DNA of 33,657 bases, from NCBI GenBank assembly GCA_003152485.1, contig PMAE01000013.1:18934-52590 (forward strand), written 5' to 3'. A program made the position numbers and the translations under genes. The number at the start of each line of letters is the position of its first letter. Within the stretch, counting starts at the first letter, position 1. The notes beneath the pieces are model-generated. The model did not search any database. It had not been told where the DNA came from and worked only from the letters and a program-made list of their open reading frames with translations. The stretch comes from Gemmatimonadota bacterium (lineage in GTDB: Bacteria > Gemmatimonadota > Gemmatimonadetes > Gemmatimonadales > Gemmatimonadaceae). Of this stretch, positions 23,754 to 33,657 are shown piece by piece.

Positions 23754-23923
23754 GGCGACTCCGGAGTGAGGGGCGGACATCGTCGCGCCCCACTCCACGT
23801 CACCACGGTGCCCGTGCAGGGGTCGCGTGCACACGCAGACGTGCACTTGCACAATAGACGCGACGAACGCCACGGAGTGCGCGCAGTTGTGTGACACCCT
23901 CGTAACGCTTCTCTCACATTTCG

Positions 23924-25093
23924 ATGACGCCACGCATGCGTATCCTGTTCTGCACCGACACGTACCCGCCACAGGTCAACGGTGTCTCGGTCGTCACGGC
24001 CCTGTCGGTGGCCGGCCTCCGCGACCGGGGTTGGGAGTGTGCGGTCATCGCCCCGCGATACCCGGCCGGTGGGGCGACCGTGTTCACCGAGGCGAGAACG
24101 GGCGGAGAGGCGGTGCTCGACTCCATCCCCAGCATCGCGATGCCGGGATACCCTGACGTTCGACTGGCGGCTCCGTCGTATGGCGTCATCGCGGGGCTCA
24201 TCCGCCGTTTCCAACCGGATCTCGTCCACAGCGAGACGGAGTTCGTGCTCGGCCGACTCGGCCAGGTGGCGGGCGGTCGCGCTGGACTCCCACTCGTCTC
24301 GTCTTATCACACCGACTTCGCGAAATACGCGGCCGCCTACGGCATGCCATGGATGCAGGGCCCGATCTCGCGCTACATCGCGCGATTTCACCAGCGCAGC
24401 CGGCGGACCTACACCCCGTCTCGCCCGGCGCGCGAGGATTTGCTGCGGGCGGGCGTCCACGATGTCGAAGTCTGGGGCCGGGGCGTGGACATCGAGGCGT
24501 ACCACCCGCGACACCGGAGCGCGGGGTGGCGGGACCGGCTCGACATCGGCGACCGGTATACGTTCGTCTATGTCGGCCGTCTCGCCGCGGAAAAACGCGT
24601 CGAACAGATCGTCGCGGCCTACCGCGTCGCGCAGCGCACGCTGCCACCGGACTCCACGCGGCTGGTGATCGCGGGCGCGGGACCCCAGGAAGCAATGATC
24701 CGCGCTGACTCGCCCGCGGGCACAATTTTTCTCGGGTACCTCGACCGCCGGGTCGAGCTGCCCGCGCTCTACGCGAGTGCCGATGCGTTCGTGTTTGCCT
24801 CCCTCACCGAGACGTTGGGACTGGTCGTGCTCGAGGCGATGGCGAGTGGGTTGGCGGTGATCGCGACACCTGCGGGCGGTGTAGCGGATCACCTTCGTGA
24901 CGGCGTCAACGGACTGGCCGTCCCCCCGGCCGACATTCCGGCGATGGCCGCCGCCATGGTGACGCTCGCCTCCGACCGACCACTGACCCGGCGTCTCGCC
25001 GAGGGGGCGCGCGCGACCGCCGAGGCCCTCAGTTGGGACCGCGAGCTCGACCGATTGGACACGAGCTATCGCGAGGTGTGCGGTCAGTCATAG
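23924..25093 (+). CDS. family 4 glycosyltransferase
   Basis: A 389-residue GT-B enzyme. The N-terminal domain has FCTDTYPPQVNGVSVV (glycine-rich acceptor loop) and SSYHTDFAKYA. The C-terminal donor domain has VYVGRLAAEKRVEQIV, VIAGAGP, ALYASADAFVFASLTET and the EALGLVVLEAMASG-type Glu motif (here ETLGLVVLEAMASG). This pattern is close to GDP-mannose-dependent alpha-mannosyltransferases acting on lipids (MgtA/PimB-like), so glycolipid synthesis is likely but the sugar is inferred. The start is ATG at 23924, with a second ATG four codons later. Its 3' end overlaps the convergent Nramp gene by 6 bases. Confidence 0.92.
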   Translation: MTPRMRILFCTDTYPPQVNGVSVVTALSVAGLRDRGWECAVIAPRYPAGGATVFTEARTGGEAVLDSIPSIAMPGYPDVRLAAPSYGVIAGLIRRFQPDLVHSETEFVLGRLGQVAGGRAGLPLVSSYHTDFAKYAAAYGMPWMQGPISRYIARFHQRSRRTYTPSRPAREDLLRAGVHDVEVWGRGVDIEAYHPRHRSAGWRDRLDIGDRYTFVYVGRLAAEKRVEQIVAAYRVAQRTLPPDSTRLVIAGAGPQEAMIRADSPAGTIFLGYLDRRVELPALYASADAFVFASLTETLGLVVLEAMASGLAVIATPAGGVADHLRDGVNGLAVPPADIPAMAAAMVTLASDRPLTRRLAEGARATAEALSWDRELDRLDTSYREVCGQS

Positions 25094-26458
25094 CCAGGAC
25101 ACCACCAGCGCGATCGCGGCCGCTCCCATGGCGACCGCGGCCACGCCGCCGAACAGATTGAGCGCCCAGCCATTCCGATATCGCCCCATCACGGTCGCGT
25201 TGTTGCAAACGAGGATCACGATCACGATGAGCGGCGGCGCCAAGAGCCCGTTGATCACGGCCGACCAGAACAGCATGCGAATCGGATTCAGATGCGTGAA
25301 ATCGAGTATGGTCCCGATCACCGTCGCGATGCCGATGAGGGCGTAGAAATGGGGGGCCGCCCGGACGCGGAGATCCATCCCCCGCGCCCAGCCGAGCGCC
25401 TCCGCCACGGCGTAGGCCGCCGATCCGGCGAGGACCGGGACGCCAAGCATGCCGGTCCCGATGATGCCGGCGGTAAACAGCACCGACGCCAGCGGGCCGG
25501 AGATTGGTCGGAGCGCTTGGGCGGCTTGCTGCGCGGTTTCGATAGTCGTGAGCCCCGCCCGATGCAGCGTCGCGCCGGCCGTCAGGATGATGAAGTACAT
25601 GATGCCGTTCGACAGCGTCATGCCCGCGACCACGTCGATCCGGACGGTCCGCAGCTCCCGCCCGATCGCGCGGGGGGAGTGCTCTCCGTGCTGCACGTGG
25701 AGATATTCGTCCTCCTCCGCGTTCTGTGCGGCTTGCCAGAAGAACAGATACGGCGAAATGGTCGTTCCCAGGATTGCGACGAGCGTCAGCAGCGCGCCCT
25801 TCTCGGCGAGCGATCGCGGCAGCAGCGTGCCGCGGACGATGTCCGCGAGCTGCGGATGGGAAAGGAACGCGGCGATCACGTACGCGAACAACGACAAGGT
25901 CAGCCACTTGAGGAGGCGCGTCATGATCGCGTACGACGCGAAGACGAGCAGCCCGAGGACGAGCGCAGCGAAGGCGGGGACGTACAGTCCCGACGGCACG
26001 CCCGTGAGCATCGCCGCGGCCGCACCCATCCCTCCGAGGTCGGCGGCGATGTTCACCGTGTTGGCCACGAGTAGCAGCGAGCAGGCGAACCAGAGCAGGC
26101 GCCGGGAGTAGTGGTCTCGGAGGACACTCGCGAGTCCCGCTTGCGCCACGGTGCCGATACGGGCGCACATCAGTTGGAGCGCGATCATGAGCGGCCACGT
26201 AACGATCGCCGTCCAGAGCATCCCATACCCGAACGCCGCACCGGCCTGCGAATAGGTCGAGATCCCCGATGGATCGTCGTCCGCGGCCCCCGTGATCAGC
26301 CCCGGTCCGAACGACCGGCCGATACTCCCGACACGCGCGGCGAAGCTCTGCCGATGGCCACGCCCGGGTCGCGGGGATGCGCGTCGATCCCGATGGTCTG
26401 AGTCGCCGCTCGGGGCGAGTGGGTCGCCAGCTGGCGGCGCGTCGTCTAGGTCGCTCAC
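25088..26458 (-). CDS. Nramp-family metal transporter with altered metal-site motifs
   Basis: A 456-residue membrane protein with about 11 hydrophobic helices, starting at GTG. The N-terminal 40 residues are polar. Helix one has the Nramp-type opening SFGPGLITGAADDDPSGIST, but the metal-binding motif reads D62-P-S-G65 instead of DPGN. Helix six reads TISPYLFFW (233-241), with no MPH motif. Both changes suggest a substrate or mechanism unlike classical proton-coupled Mn/Fe uptake; related divergent Nramp groups include magnesium transporters. It lies 45 bp after the degenerate kinase gene on the same strand, so it may be the last gene of the kdp transcription unit. The family call is firm, the substrate is not. 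Confidence 0.88.
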   Translation of the reverse strand: MSDLDDAPPAGDPLAPSGDSDHRDRRASPRPGRGHRQSFAARVGSIGRSFGPGLITGAADDDPSGISTYSQAGAAFGYGMLWTAIVTWPLMIALQLMCARIGTVAQAGLASVLRDHYSRRLLWFACSLLLVANTVNIAADLGGMGAAAAMLTGVPSGLYVPAFAALVLGLLVFASYAIMTRLLKWLTLSLFAYVIAAFLSHPQLADIVRGTLLPRSLAEKGALLTLVAILGTTISPYLFFWQAAQNAEEDEYLHVQHGEHSPRAIGRELRTVRIDVVAGMTLSNGIMYFIILTAGATLHRAGLTTIETAQQAAQALRPISGPLASVLFTAGIIGTGMLGVPVLAGSAAYAVAEALGWARGMDLRVRAAPHFYALIGIATVIGTILDFTHLNPIRMLFWSAVINGLLAPPLIVIVILVCNNATVMGRYRNGWALNLFGGVAAVAMGAAAIALVVSWL

Positions 26459-26503
26459 GGACCGGAGGATCGCTCCCGACGGTCGTCCGCGCCAGCGGCC
26501 CGG

Positions 26504-27604
26504 CTAGGAGATGGCCGTGTTCTGCGTCGGGGCCGGCGTCGGGGCCGGCGTCGGGGTGAGCGGGTCCGCCGCCGCCACGGTGATGGCATCGAGCGCCGCC
26601 GGCACCGTGATGATCGTGCGTCCCGGCTCGTGATCGACGCGGCCTCCCAGGGCCAGGACGAGGCGATCCGCGAGCGCGAGGTCGGTCATGCGCGCCGCCC
26701 CCGTCCCGTGGCTGATCACCAGGCGAACGCTGGGCGGTGCGGCGAGCGGCTCACCGGCGCCCGCGACGCTCGGTCCGGCCGCGACGATGCCCGGCGGCCT
26801 GCCAGGTGATCGGTCCCCGGGCGTGGGCCAGTCCGCGGCGATCCGGACCTCGCCGCCCGCAGCCGTGCGGCGCACCGCATCCGTGGCCAACAACGACAAC
26901 GCTTGTCCGAGGCGGGCCCGGTCGCCGGTGGCGGCGGGAAGATACGGCGAGAGGTCGGTCGTCACGGTCACCGACCGGCGCGCCGCTTCGGCGACCAGGC
27001 CGGGTAGCAGCGCCGCGACGAGATCGGTCAGCCGGAGTCGCTCCGCGCGAAGGCGGAGCGCGCCTCGATCGATGTCGGCGACCTCCCGCAGTCGCTCGAG
27101 CGACGCCTGAGCATCGTCCGCAGCGCTCCGCGCGGCGGCGAGCATCTCCTCTTGGTTGTCGTTCAGATCCCCGAACCGATTCTCCAGCAGGATGTGCAAC
27201 GGCATGCGGATTTCGTCGAGCTGCCGCGCGGCGGCCATGGCGGCGTCGGAGACCAGGGCGCCGTACTCCTGGACCACTGCGGCGGCCCGTTGCCGGATCT
27301 CGGCCTCTTCCACCCGCCCGCCCGCCACCGCGCGCCGTAGCCGGTCGACTTCGTCCTCGATGGCGTCCAGCTCATCGGCGCGCGCCGTCGCTGCGGGGGC
27401 CGCGAGTCGCGAGATCCGTGTCGCCACGTAGCGGGTGTTGCGCCACGCCACGATGAGCGATGCGACCGACGCGATGATGCCGACGATGACCAGCACGTGG
27501 GGCGCCTGATGGCCGTACTGTCCCCAGTAGGCCAGCCCCGCCACCGTGAACACGCCGAGGATCGCTGGCACCACGGCCAGATACAGGCGCTGGCTGACGT
27601 TCAT
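26504..27604 (-). CDS. degenerate sensor histidine-kinase-like membrane protein (pseudokinase)
   Basis: A 366-residue protein with two N-terminal helices (about 8-27 and 36-54), a coiled linker (76-112), a DHp-like helical hairpin (about 118-180) and a reduced ATPase-like domain (about 200-335). The phospho-acceptor block that normally reads HELRTPL is DEIRMPL, putting Asp130 in place of His; a His lies six residues later (137) but not at the usual position. The N-box region (RLGQALSLLATDAV) has Asp242 where Asn is expected, and the G1 box reads SHGTG rather than DxGxG. The closing ALADRLVLALGGRV resembles true kinases. Its ATG overlaps the stop of the short KdpD by 4 bases (ATGA). It probably works as a signalling partner without autophosphorylation. 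The tail is TPAP-rich. Confidence 0.75.
   Translation of the reverse strand: MNVSQRLYLAVVPAILGVFTVAGLAYWGQYGHQAPHVLVIVGIIASVASLIVAWRNTRYVATRISRLAAPAATARADELDAIEDEVDRLRRAVAGGRVEEAEIRQRAAAVVQEYGALVSDAAMAAARQLDEIRMPLHILLENRFGDLNDNQEEMLAAARSAADDAQASLERLREVADIDRGALRLRAERLRLTDLVAALLPGLVAEAARRSVTVTTDLSPYLPAATGDRARLGQALSLLATDAVRRTAAGGEVRIAADWPTPGDRSPGRPPGIVAAGPSVAGAGEPLAAPPSVRLVISHGTGAARMTDLALADRLVLALGGRVDHEPGRTIITVPAALDAITVAAADPLTPTPAPTPAPTQNTAIS
26529..26552 (-). repeat. two 12-bp in-frame tandem repeats
   Basis: GGGGCCGGCGTC occurs twice and a partial third copy follows. It encodes the TPAPTPAP tail at the C-terminus of the kinase-like protein. Confidence 0.85.
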
Positions 27605-28782
27605 GCCGACATTCCCGAGGGGCCGCGATCGCCCATTTCGGCGCGAGTCGGCAATCCGACGACCAGCACGTCGAGCCCTTCGCTGTTGTGCGTGAGGCGC
27701 TCGACGACCGAGCCGTACCGCCAGCGGTGCCACCGGGATCGACGGCTCTGCCCCGCGATGAGCAGTGTCACGCCACGCTCCCGGGCGAACCGCCGGAGTT
27801 CGCTCGCGATATCGGTGCCCACGAGTTTGACGACCTCGGCGCCCATCGTCTGCGCGAGCTGAATATTGTCCACCAATTTGCGCTGCACGGTCGAGTCGAT
27901 GCGTGCGGCGCTCTCGTCGGGCGTCTGCACATACACACACGACCAATCCGAATTTAGGCGACCGGCGATGCGGCTCGCCTTGCGCAGGAGGATGGCGGTA
28001 TACGGCGGATTGCTCGCCAGCGCGACGACAATGCGATCGACCGTCTTCGGCGCGACGACCGGACCGGCGTCCCGGCGCACGATCTCCTCGCGGGTCCGAT
28101 CGACTGAGCTCGCGACCTCACGCAAGGCCAGCTCGCGCAGGGTCGTGAGGTTCTCCTCGGTGAAGAAATTGGCCATCGCGGCCGGCACCTTCTCCGCCCG
28201 GTAGATCTTTCCCTCGGTCAGCCGCTCGCGAAGATCCTCGGCTGAGATGTCGATGATCACCACCTGGTCGGCAATGGCGAGCACCCAGTCCGGCACGGTC
28301 TCCCGCACCGTAATCCCAAGGGTGGTCGCGACCACATCGTTGAGCGACTCGAGATGCTGCACGTTGACCGCGGAGATCACGTTGATCCCCTCATCCACGA
28401 GCTGCATCACGTCCTCCCACCGTTTGCGGTGGCGGACGCCCGGCACATTGGTGTGGGCGAGCTCGTCGACGATGGCGATTTCCGGGCGGCGCTCGATCAC
28501 GGCATCCACGTCCATCTCGTCGAGCGCCACGCCGCGATATTCGACCCGCCGCCGGGGAACGACCTCCAGGTCGCCGATCTGGGCCTCGGTCTCCGAGCGA
28601 TCGTGCGTCTCCACGAACCCGATGACCACATCCGCGCCGCGGCGCCGGAGCTCGTGGGCCTCGGTCAACATGCGGTAGGTCTTGCCCACCCCGGCGAAGG
28701 ACCCGATGTAGAGCTTGAGCTTCCCCCGCTCACGCGGGGTGAGGACCTCGAGAAAGCTGGACGGGTCCGCCGGAGACGTCAC
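27601..28782 (-). CDS. kdpD: short KdpD: N-terminal sensor domain plus USP-like domain only
   Basis: A 393-residue protein homologous to the cytoplasmic N-terminal half of KdpD, the potassium/turgor sensor. The KdpD domain (about 20-230) has the ATP-binding GSFAGVGKTYRML (27-39), then GFVETHDRSET and Walker B IVDELAHTNVPG. The USP-like domain (about 245-380) includes DRIVVALASNPP and ends with SEGLDVLVVGLP. The four-helix membrane segment, GAF and kinase domains of full-length KdpD (about 890 residues in E. coli) are missing. Short KdpD proteins are known from cyanobacteria and Deinococcus. It starts at GTG, lies 130 bp after the porin gene and is start-stop coupled to the kinase-like gene. 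No kdpE is in the window. Confidence 0.92.
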   Translation of the reverse strand: MTSPADPSSFLEVLTPRERGKLKLYIGSFAGVGKTYRMLTEAHELRRRGADVVIGFVETHDRSETEAQIGDLEVVPRRRVEYRGVALDEMDVDAVIERRPEIAIVDELAHTNVPGVRHRKRWEDVMQLVDEGINVISAVNVQHLESLNDVVATTLGITVRETVPDWVLAIADQVVIIDISAEDLRERLTEGKIYRAEKVPAAMANFFTEENLTTLRELALREVASSVDRTREEIVRRDAGPVVAPKTVDRIVVALASNPPYTAILLRKASRIAGRLNSDWSCVYVQTPDESAARIDSTVQRKLVDNIQLAQTMGAEVVKLVGTDIASELRRFARERGVTLLIAGQSRRSRWHRWRYGSVVERLTHNSEGLDVLVVGLPTRAEMGDRGPSGMSA

Positions 28783-28912
28783 GAGACGAGTCGAGAGCCG
28801 GCGCGTTACAACAGGGCGCCCGCCGGCCTGCGACGCGTGCAGTGCCGACGGGCCCGTTGCCGGGGGCGCATTGATACCGCGACCGAGTGCGCACCCGCGA
28901 TCATATCCGTCA

Positions 28913-30316
28913 TCACATCTTGACCAGGACCGCGAAGTTGAGCCGCGTCTCGGTCTTGCGCAGATCGGGAGACCAATCCGGCACCGTCGATCCCGGCGCC
29001 CCGGTATTGCCGCCTGGCGGCGTAATGCCGCCCGGTCCGACGAAGTACGGCACGTTCGCCTCCCGATGGATCAACTCGCCGCGAAAGGTGATGAACTGGC
29101 TCGGCATGTAGTCGAACGTGATGGACGTGTCCCACGCGTTATACGGGGTGCCAGGCGTGGTCGGGAAATAGGGTGTGCCCGAGGTCGCGTTCGCCCCATT
29201 GATCGGCGGCAGCAACACGAGATAGCGGCCTGGATTCGTGATGGCACCGGTGCCCATCGTCAGACCGAAAAGATCTTTGGCGAACCAGAACCGGTTGTAG
29301 AACATGTAGCCGAGGAAATATTGCGCCGGGCGGGCGGTCGTCCCACTCACGCATTCGACGCCACCGCCTGTTTCACAGCCGGCGTCCAGCGTCACCGAGA
29401 ACGCCGACTTGTCGAATAGGGCCGTTGGATCATCGTAGTACTTGACCTCGAGGCTGTTGTCAGTGTGCAGGCGAAGCCGGGCGGGTGTGTTCGGCGTGTC
29501 GAAACCCCAGTAATCGTTGCTCAACGCCTGAATCGAGCCCGTCGGCCGCCACAGGATCTGTGTGCCGAGTCCCGGCGCATCGTTGAACATGCCATACGAC
29601 TGCCACCCGTTGATGATCCATAGCTCGACCTTCAGCTTGTCGCTGGGAAAGGTCTGGATCCGGAGGCCTTCAAAGAACCACGGCGTGTTGGCGGAGACAT
29701 AGGACGGCTGGTAGGCCCAGTTGTCGTAGTTGTAGTAGCTGAAGAGCCCAACATACGACAGAAAGATGCCGGCATCGAGGTTGATGCCATTCAACGCGTT
29801 CCAATGATAGCCACCGTACGCCTCGGAGATGTAGCGGTACGCATCGGCAAGGTTCCATTGGCCGCGAGCCGGGCTCGCGTCGTCCCGCGGCGTGAGCTCG
29901 GAATACAGCCCGAACTGGGTCATAAAGCGTCCGCGCACGTTGTCGTAGTGAAAATCACCGCCGACCCCGAGTTGCTGGACCTGCAGCTCGCCCGTGCGTC
30001 CAGCCTCGGCCGCCCCGTCGAGCGTGTGGTCTTTGGGGTTGGCGAAGTCGCCGATGTAGTTGACGTCGGCCCGGAACTCGCCGGTAAAATATTTGGTGTC
30101 GAGCAGCGCGGTCTTCTCCCGGCTGTTGCCATTGAGCCACGTGAAGTCCGCAAAGGCGAACGGCTCTCGCTTGTGCGGCTTGAGCGATCCGCTGTCCGCC
30201 GGCGCCCGCGCGGCGCTGTCGGCCTTCGCCGAGTCGCGCGCGCTCTGGGCGCCGAGCGGTGCGATAGCGACGGACAGCGTGAGCGCAAGACCACCAAATT
30301 GACTATGCCTGAACAT
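28913..30316 (-). CDS. outer-membrane beta-barrel porin (BBP2/OmpL-like)
   Basis: A 467-residue exported protein. The signal peptide ends near APLGAQS (about residue 24), followed by an Ala/Asp/Ser-rich stretch. The rest is beta-rich with alternating aromatic strands: FAFADFTWLNGNSREKTA, then FRADVNYIGDF, then AYGGYHWNALNGINLDAGIF, and the C-terminal strand RLNFAVLVKM. The pattern resembles putative porins of the OmpL-like barrel family. The ATG at 30316 has AGGGGA 5 bases upstream (30322-30327). It sits between kdpC and kdpD in the same direction, suggesting that it supplies outer-membrane passage linked to potassium uptake. That role is inferred from position. The gap to kdpC is 103 bp. Confidence 0.85.
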   Translation of the reverse strand: MFRHSQFGGLALTLSVAIAPLGAQSARDSAKADSAARAPADSGSLKPHKREPFAFADFTWLNGNSREKTALLDTKYFTGEFRADVNYIGDFANPKDHTLDGAAEAGRTGELQVQQLGVGGDFHYDNVRGRFMTQFGLYSELTPRDDASPARGQWNLADAYRYISEAYGGYHWNALNGINLDAGIFLSYVGLFSYYNYDNWAYQPSYVSANTPWFFEGLRIQTFPSDKLKVELWIINGWQSYGMFNDAPGLGTQILWRPTGSIQALSNDYWGFDTPNTPARLRLHTDNSLEVKYYDDPTALFDKSAFSVTLDAGCETGGGVECVSGTTARPAQYFLGYMFYNRFWFAKDLFGLTMGTGAITNPGRYLVLLPPINGANATSGTPYFPTTPGTPYNAWDTSITFDYMPSQFITFRGELIHREANVPYFVGPGGITPPGGNTGAPGSTVPDWSPDLRKTETRLNFAVLVKM

Positions 30317-30321
30317 GACAA

Positions 30322-30327
30322 TCCCCT
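30322..30327 (-). promoter_or_regulatory. ribosome binding site of the porin gene
   Basis: AGGGGA on the minus strand, 5 bases before the ATG at 30316. It supports this start and an individually well-translated porin within the kdp group. Confidence 0.7.
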
Positions 30328-30366
30328 ATATGATTGATGATTGGGGTCACCCGTGTGACGGCGCGC

Positions 30367-30386
30367 AGCCGGTCGGAGCCGGTCGG
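30367..30386. repeat. two perfect tandem 10-bp repeats
   Basis: AGCCGGTCGG occurs twice head to tail in the spacer between kdpC and the porin gene, 50 bp before the porin start. Confidence 0.85.
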
Positions 30387-30419
30387 CTCACCGCGGCGCG
30401 CAAGCCGATCGTGGGTTCG

Positions 30420-31034
30420 TTACGGTCGGGAACGAGCCGGCGGCGCGTCGGAGGATTGGAGCGCCGAATCCAGGGCGAGATTGAGGGCCAACACGTTCAC
30501 GCGCGGCTCGCCGAAGACTCCAAACTGCCGCCCCCGCGTATGCGCGGCGACGATGATCCGCACGCGATTCGGCTCGACCCGTCGCGCCTGGGCCACGCGG
30601 TTGACCTGCAGCGCCGCGTTGGCGGGCGAGATGTCGGGATCGAGCCCTGACCCCGACGCGGTGACCATGTCGGAGGGGATCTGCCCTTTGACGGCGCCCT
30701 CCTGGGCAACGGCGCTGTCCACCGCCTGCGCGATCAAGGTGTCGGCCAGCTTGCGGTCCGTCGGGCCCTTGTTGGTCGCGTTCGACGAGTCCCCCACATA
30801 GCCCGAGCCCGCCGCCGACGGGCGCGGGTGAAAATAGGTCGCCCCCGCGAATGCCTGCCCGATGAGCGCACTCCCCACGACGCGTCCGTCATCACGCCGC
30901 ACGAGCGAGCCGTCAGCCTGCCGGGGAAAGAAGATTCGCGCTACACCGGTGACCGCACCGGGATAGACGATGCCGGTGATGAGCATGAGGAGCAGCGTCA
31001 TCACGAGCGCGGGGCGGAATTGATTGCGCAGCAT
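30420..31034 (-). CDS. kdpC: potassium-transporting ATPase subunit C
   Basis: KdpC is the single-helix subunit that raises ATP affinity of the KdpFABC potassium pump. The protein has 204 residues, near the norm. One N-terminal helix (about 10-30, LVMTLLLMLITGIVYPG) is followed by the soluble domain with GSALIGQAF, FHPRPSAAG and SGLDPDISPANAALQVNRVA, the most conserved part of the family. It begins 14 bp after the kdpB stop, as expected in one transcript. Its C-terminus ends with a short Pro/Arg stretch. Confidence 0.97.
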   Translation of the reverse strand: MLRNQFRPALVMTLLLMLITGIVYPGAVTGVARIFFPRQADGSLVRRDDGRVVGSALIGQAFAGATYFHPRPSAAGSGYVGDSSNATNKGPTDRKLADTLIAQAVDSAVAQEGAVKGQIPSDMVTASGSGLDPDISPANAALQVNRVAQARRVEPNRVRIIVAAHTRGRQFGVFGEPRVNVLALNLALDSALQSSDAPPARSRP

Positions 31035-31048
31035 GGCGGTGCGACCGG

Positions 31049-33148
<2,100 letters not shown>

Positions 33149-33161
33149 GGGGCCAGTCGTC

Positions 33162-33657
33162 CTAGAAGAGTTGGCCGGCCTGCATCAGCAGGTGCTCGAC
33201 GATCGGCCCCAATGCGAGCGCGGGGAAGAACGTCAACGCGGTGACGATCAGAATGACGCTGAGCAGCAGCGCCACGAACAACGGCGAGGTCACCGGGAAC
33301 GTCCCGGCCGTTTCGGGCGACGCCTTGCGCTCCGAGAAAAAGCCAGCGAGCGCCAAGACGGGGATCTTCATCGCGAATCGACCGAACAGCATCGAGAACG
33401 CGAACATGGTGTTGTAGAAGTACGTCCCCCCAGTCAGTCCGGCGAAGGCACTCCCGTTGTTCGCCGTCGTCGAGCTGAACGCGTACAGGATTTCCGAGAA
33501 TCCGTGAGGGCCGGCGTTGTTGAGGCCAGCCAGCCCGGCGGGCACCGCCGCGGCGACCGCGGTGAAACTGAGCACGACGAAGGCATACACCAGCACGAAG
33601 ATCATCACCATGCGGATCTCTCGACTCTCGATGCGCTTGCCGAGATATTCGGGCGTG
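33162..33657 (-). CDS. kdpA: potassium-transporting ATPase subunit A, N-terminus cut by window edge
   Basis: KdpA is the potassium-selective channel-like subunit of the pump. The frame runs off the right edge; the visible C-terminal 165 residues include [37 protein letters not shown] and NGSAFAGL, all strong family signatures, and the last hydrophobic helix ends near the stop. The internal ATG at 33611 is not the start because the family sequence continues upstream of it. It begins the visible part of the kdp unit; kdpF, if present, lies outside. Confidence 0.96.
   Translation of the reverse strand, partial: TPEYLGKRIESREIRMVMIFVLVYAFVVLSFTAVAAAVPAGLAGLNNAGPHGFSEILYAFSSTTANNGSAFAGLTGGTYFYNTMFAFSMLFGRFAMKIPVLALAGFFSERKASPETAGTFPVTSPLFVALLLSVILIVTALTFFPALALGPIVEHLLMQAGQLF

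Noticed and set aside
23750-24892. Minus-strand open frame of 380 codons
   Set aside because: Antisense to the GT4 glycosyltransferase, whose motifs are unmistakable.

Overview
The window is a stretch of high-GC bacterial chromosome (G+C-rich codon third positions in every gene) from a Gram-negative organism. Evidence for an outer membrane is a predicted beta-barrel porin, two lipobox lipoproteins and two lytic murein transglycosylases. The gene content and style (GTG starts, Ala/Pro-rich linkers, a KdpD cut down to its N-terminal half, a DUF6311-like membrane protein) would fit Gemmatimonadota or a similar soil lineage; this placement is an inference, not a database result. No insertion sequence, prophage, CRISPR array or rRNA was seen.

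Layout. 1-5.1 kb: a twin-FHA protein cut by the left edge, an ABC exporter half-transporter, two small unknown proteins, and a lipoprotein with two cupredoxin-like domains flanked by 11-bp tandem repeats. 5.4-9.1 kb: two tandem GlsB/YeaQ membrane proteins (the first broken by an in-frame TAG), then uvrA and tRNA-Asn(GTT), whose likely promoter lies at the end of uvrA. 9.2-13.2 kb: an envelope glycosylation group (large membrane protein, convergent GT2 glycosyltransferase and coupled methyltransferase). 13.2-16.2 kb: a gene-poor gap, then purE-purK with overlapping stop/start, convergent with uppS. 16.2-17.2 kb: a winged-helix regulator overlapping a membrane protein. 17.3-19.8 kb: holB-moaC (overlapping), then an SLT transglycosylase closed by a strong hairpin. 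19.9-23.8 kb: minus-strand MltD-like lipoprotein, an unknown protein, a PAP2 phosphatase and an alkaline-phosphatase-superfamily hydrolase. 23.9-25.1 kb: a GT4 glycosyltransferase.

25.1-33.7 kb: a minus-strand potassium-uptake locus in the order kdpA (cut by the right edge), kdpB, kdpC, outer-membrane porin, short KdpD, a degenerate histidine-kinase-like protein, and an Nramp-family transporter. This is the most interesting part. The sensor is split: KdpD carries only the KdpD and USP-like domains. The separate kinase-like partner, start-stop coupled to it, has Asp where the phospho-accepting His should be and degenerate ATP-binding boxes. No KdpE response regulator is present in the window. 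The arrangement suggests Kdp control without classical phosphotransfer, or with a distant partner.

A second theme is the number of short tandem repeats with periods of 10-13 bp (at least eight loci), mostly between genes.
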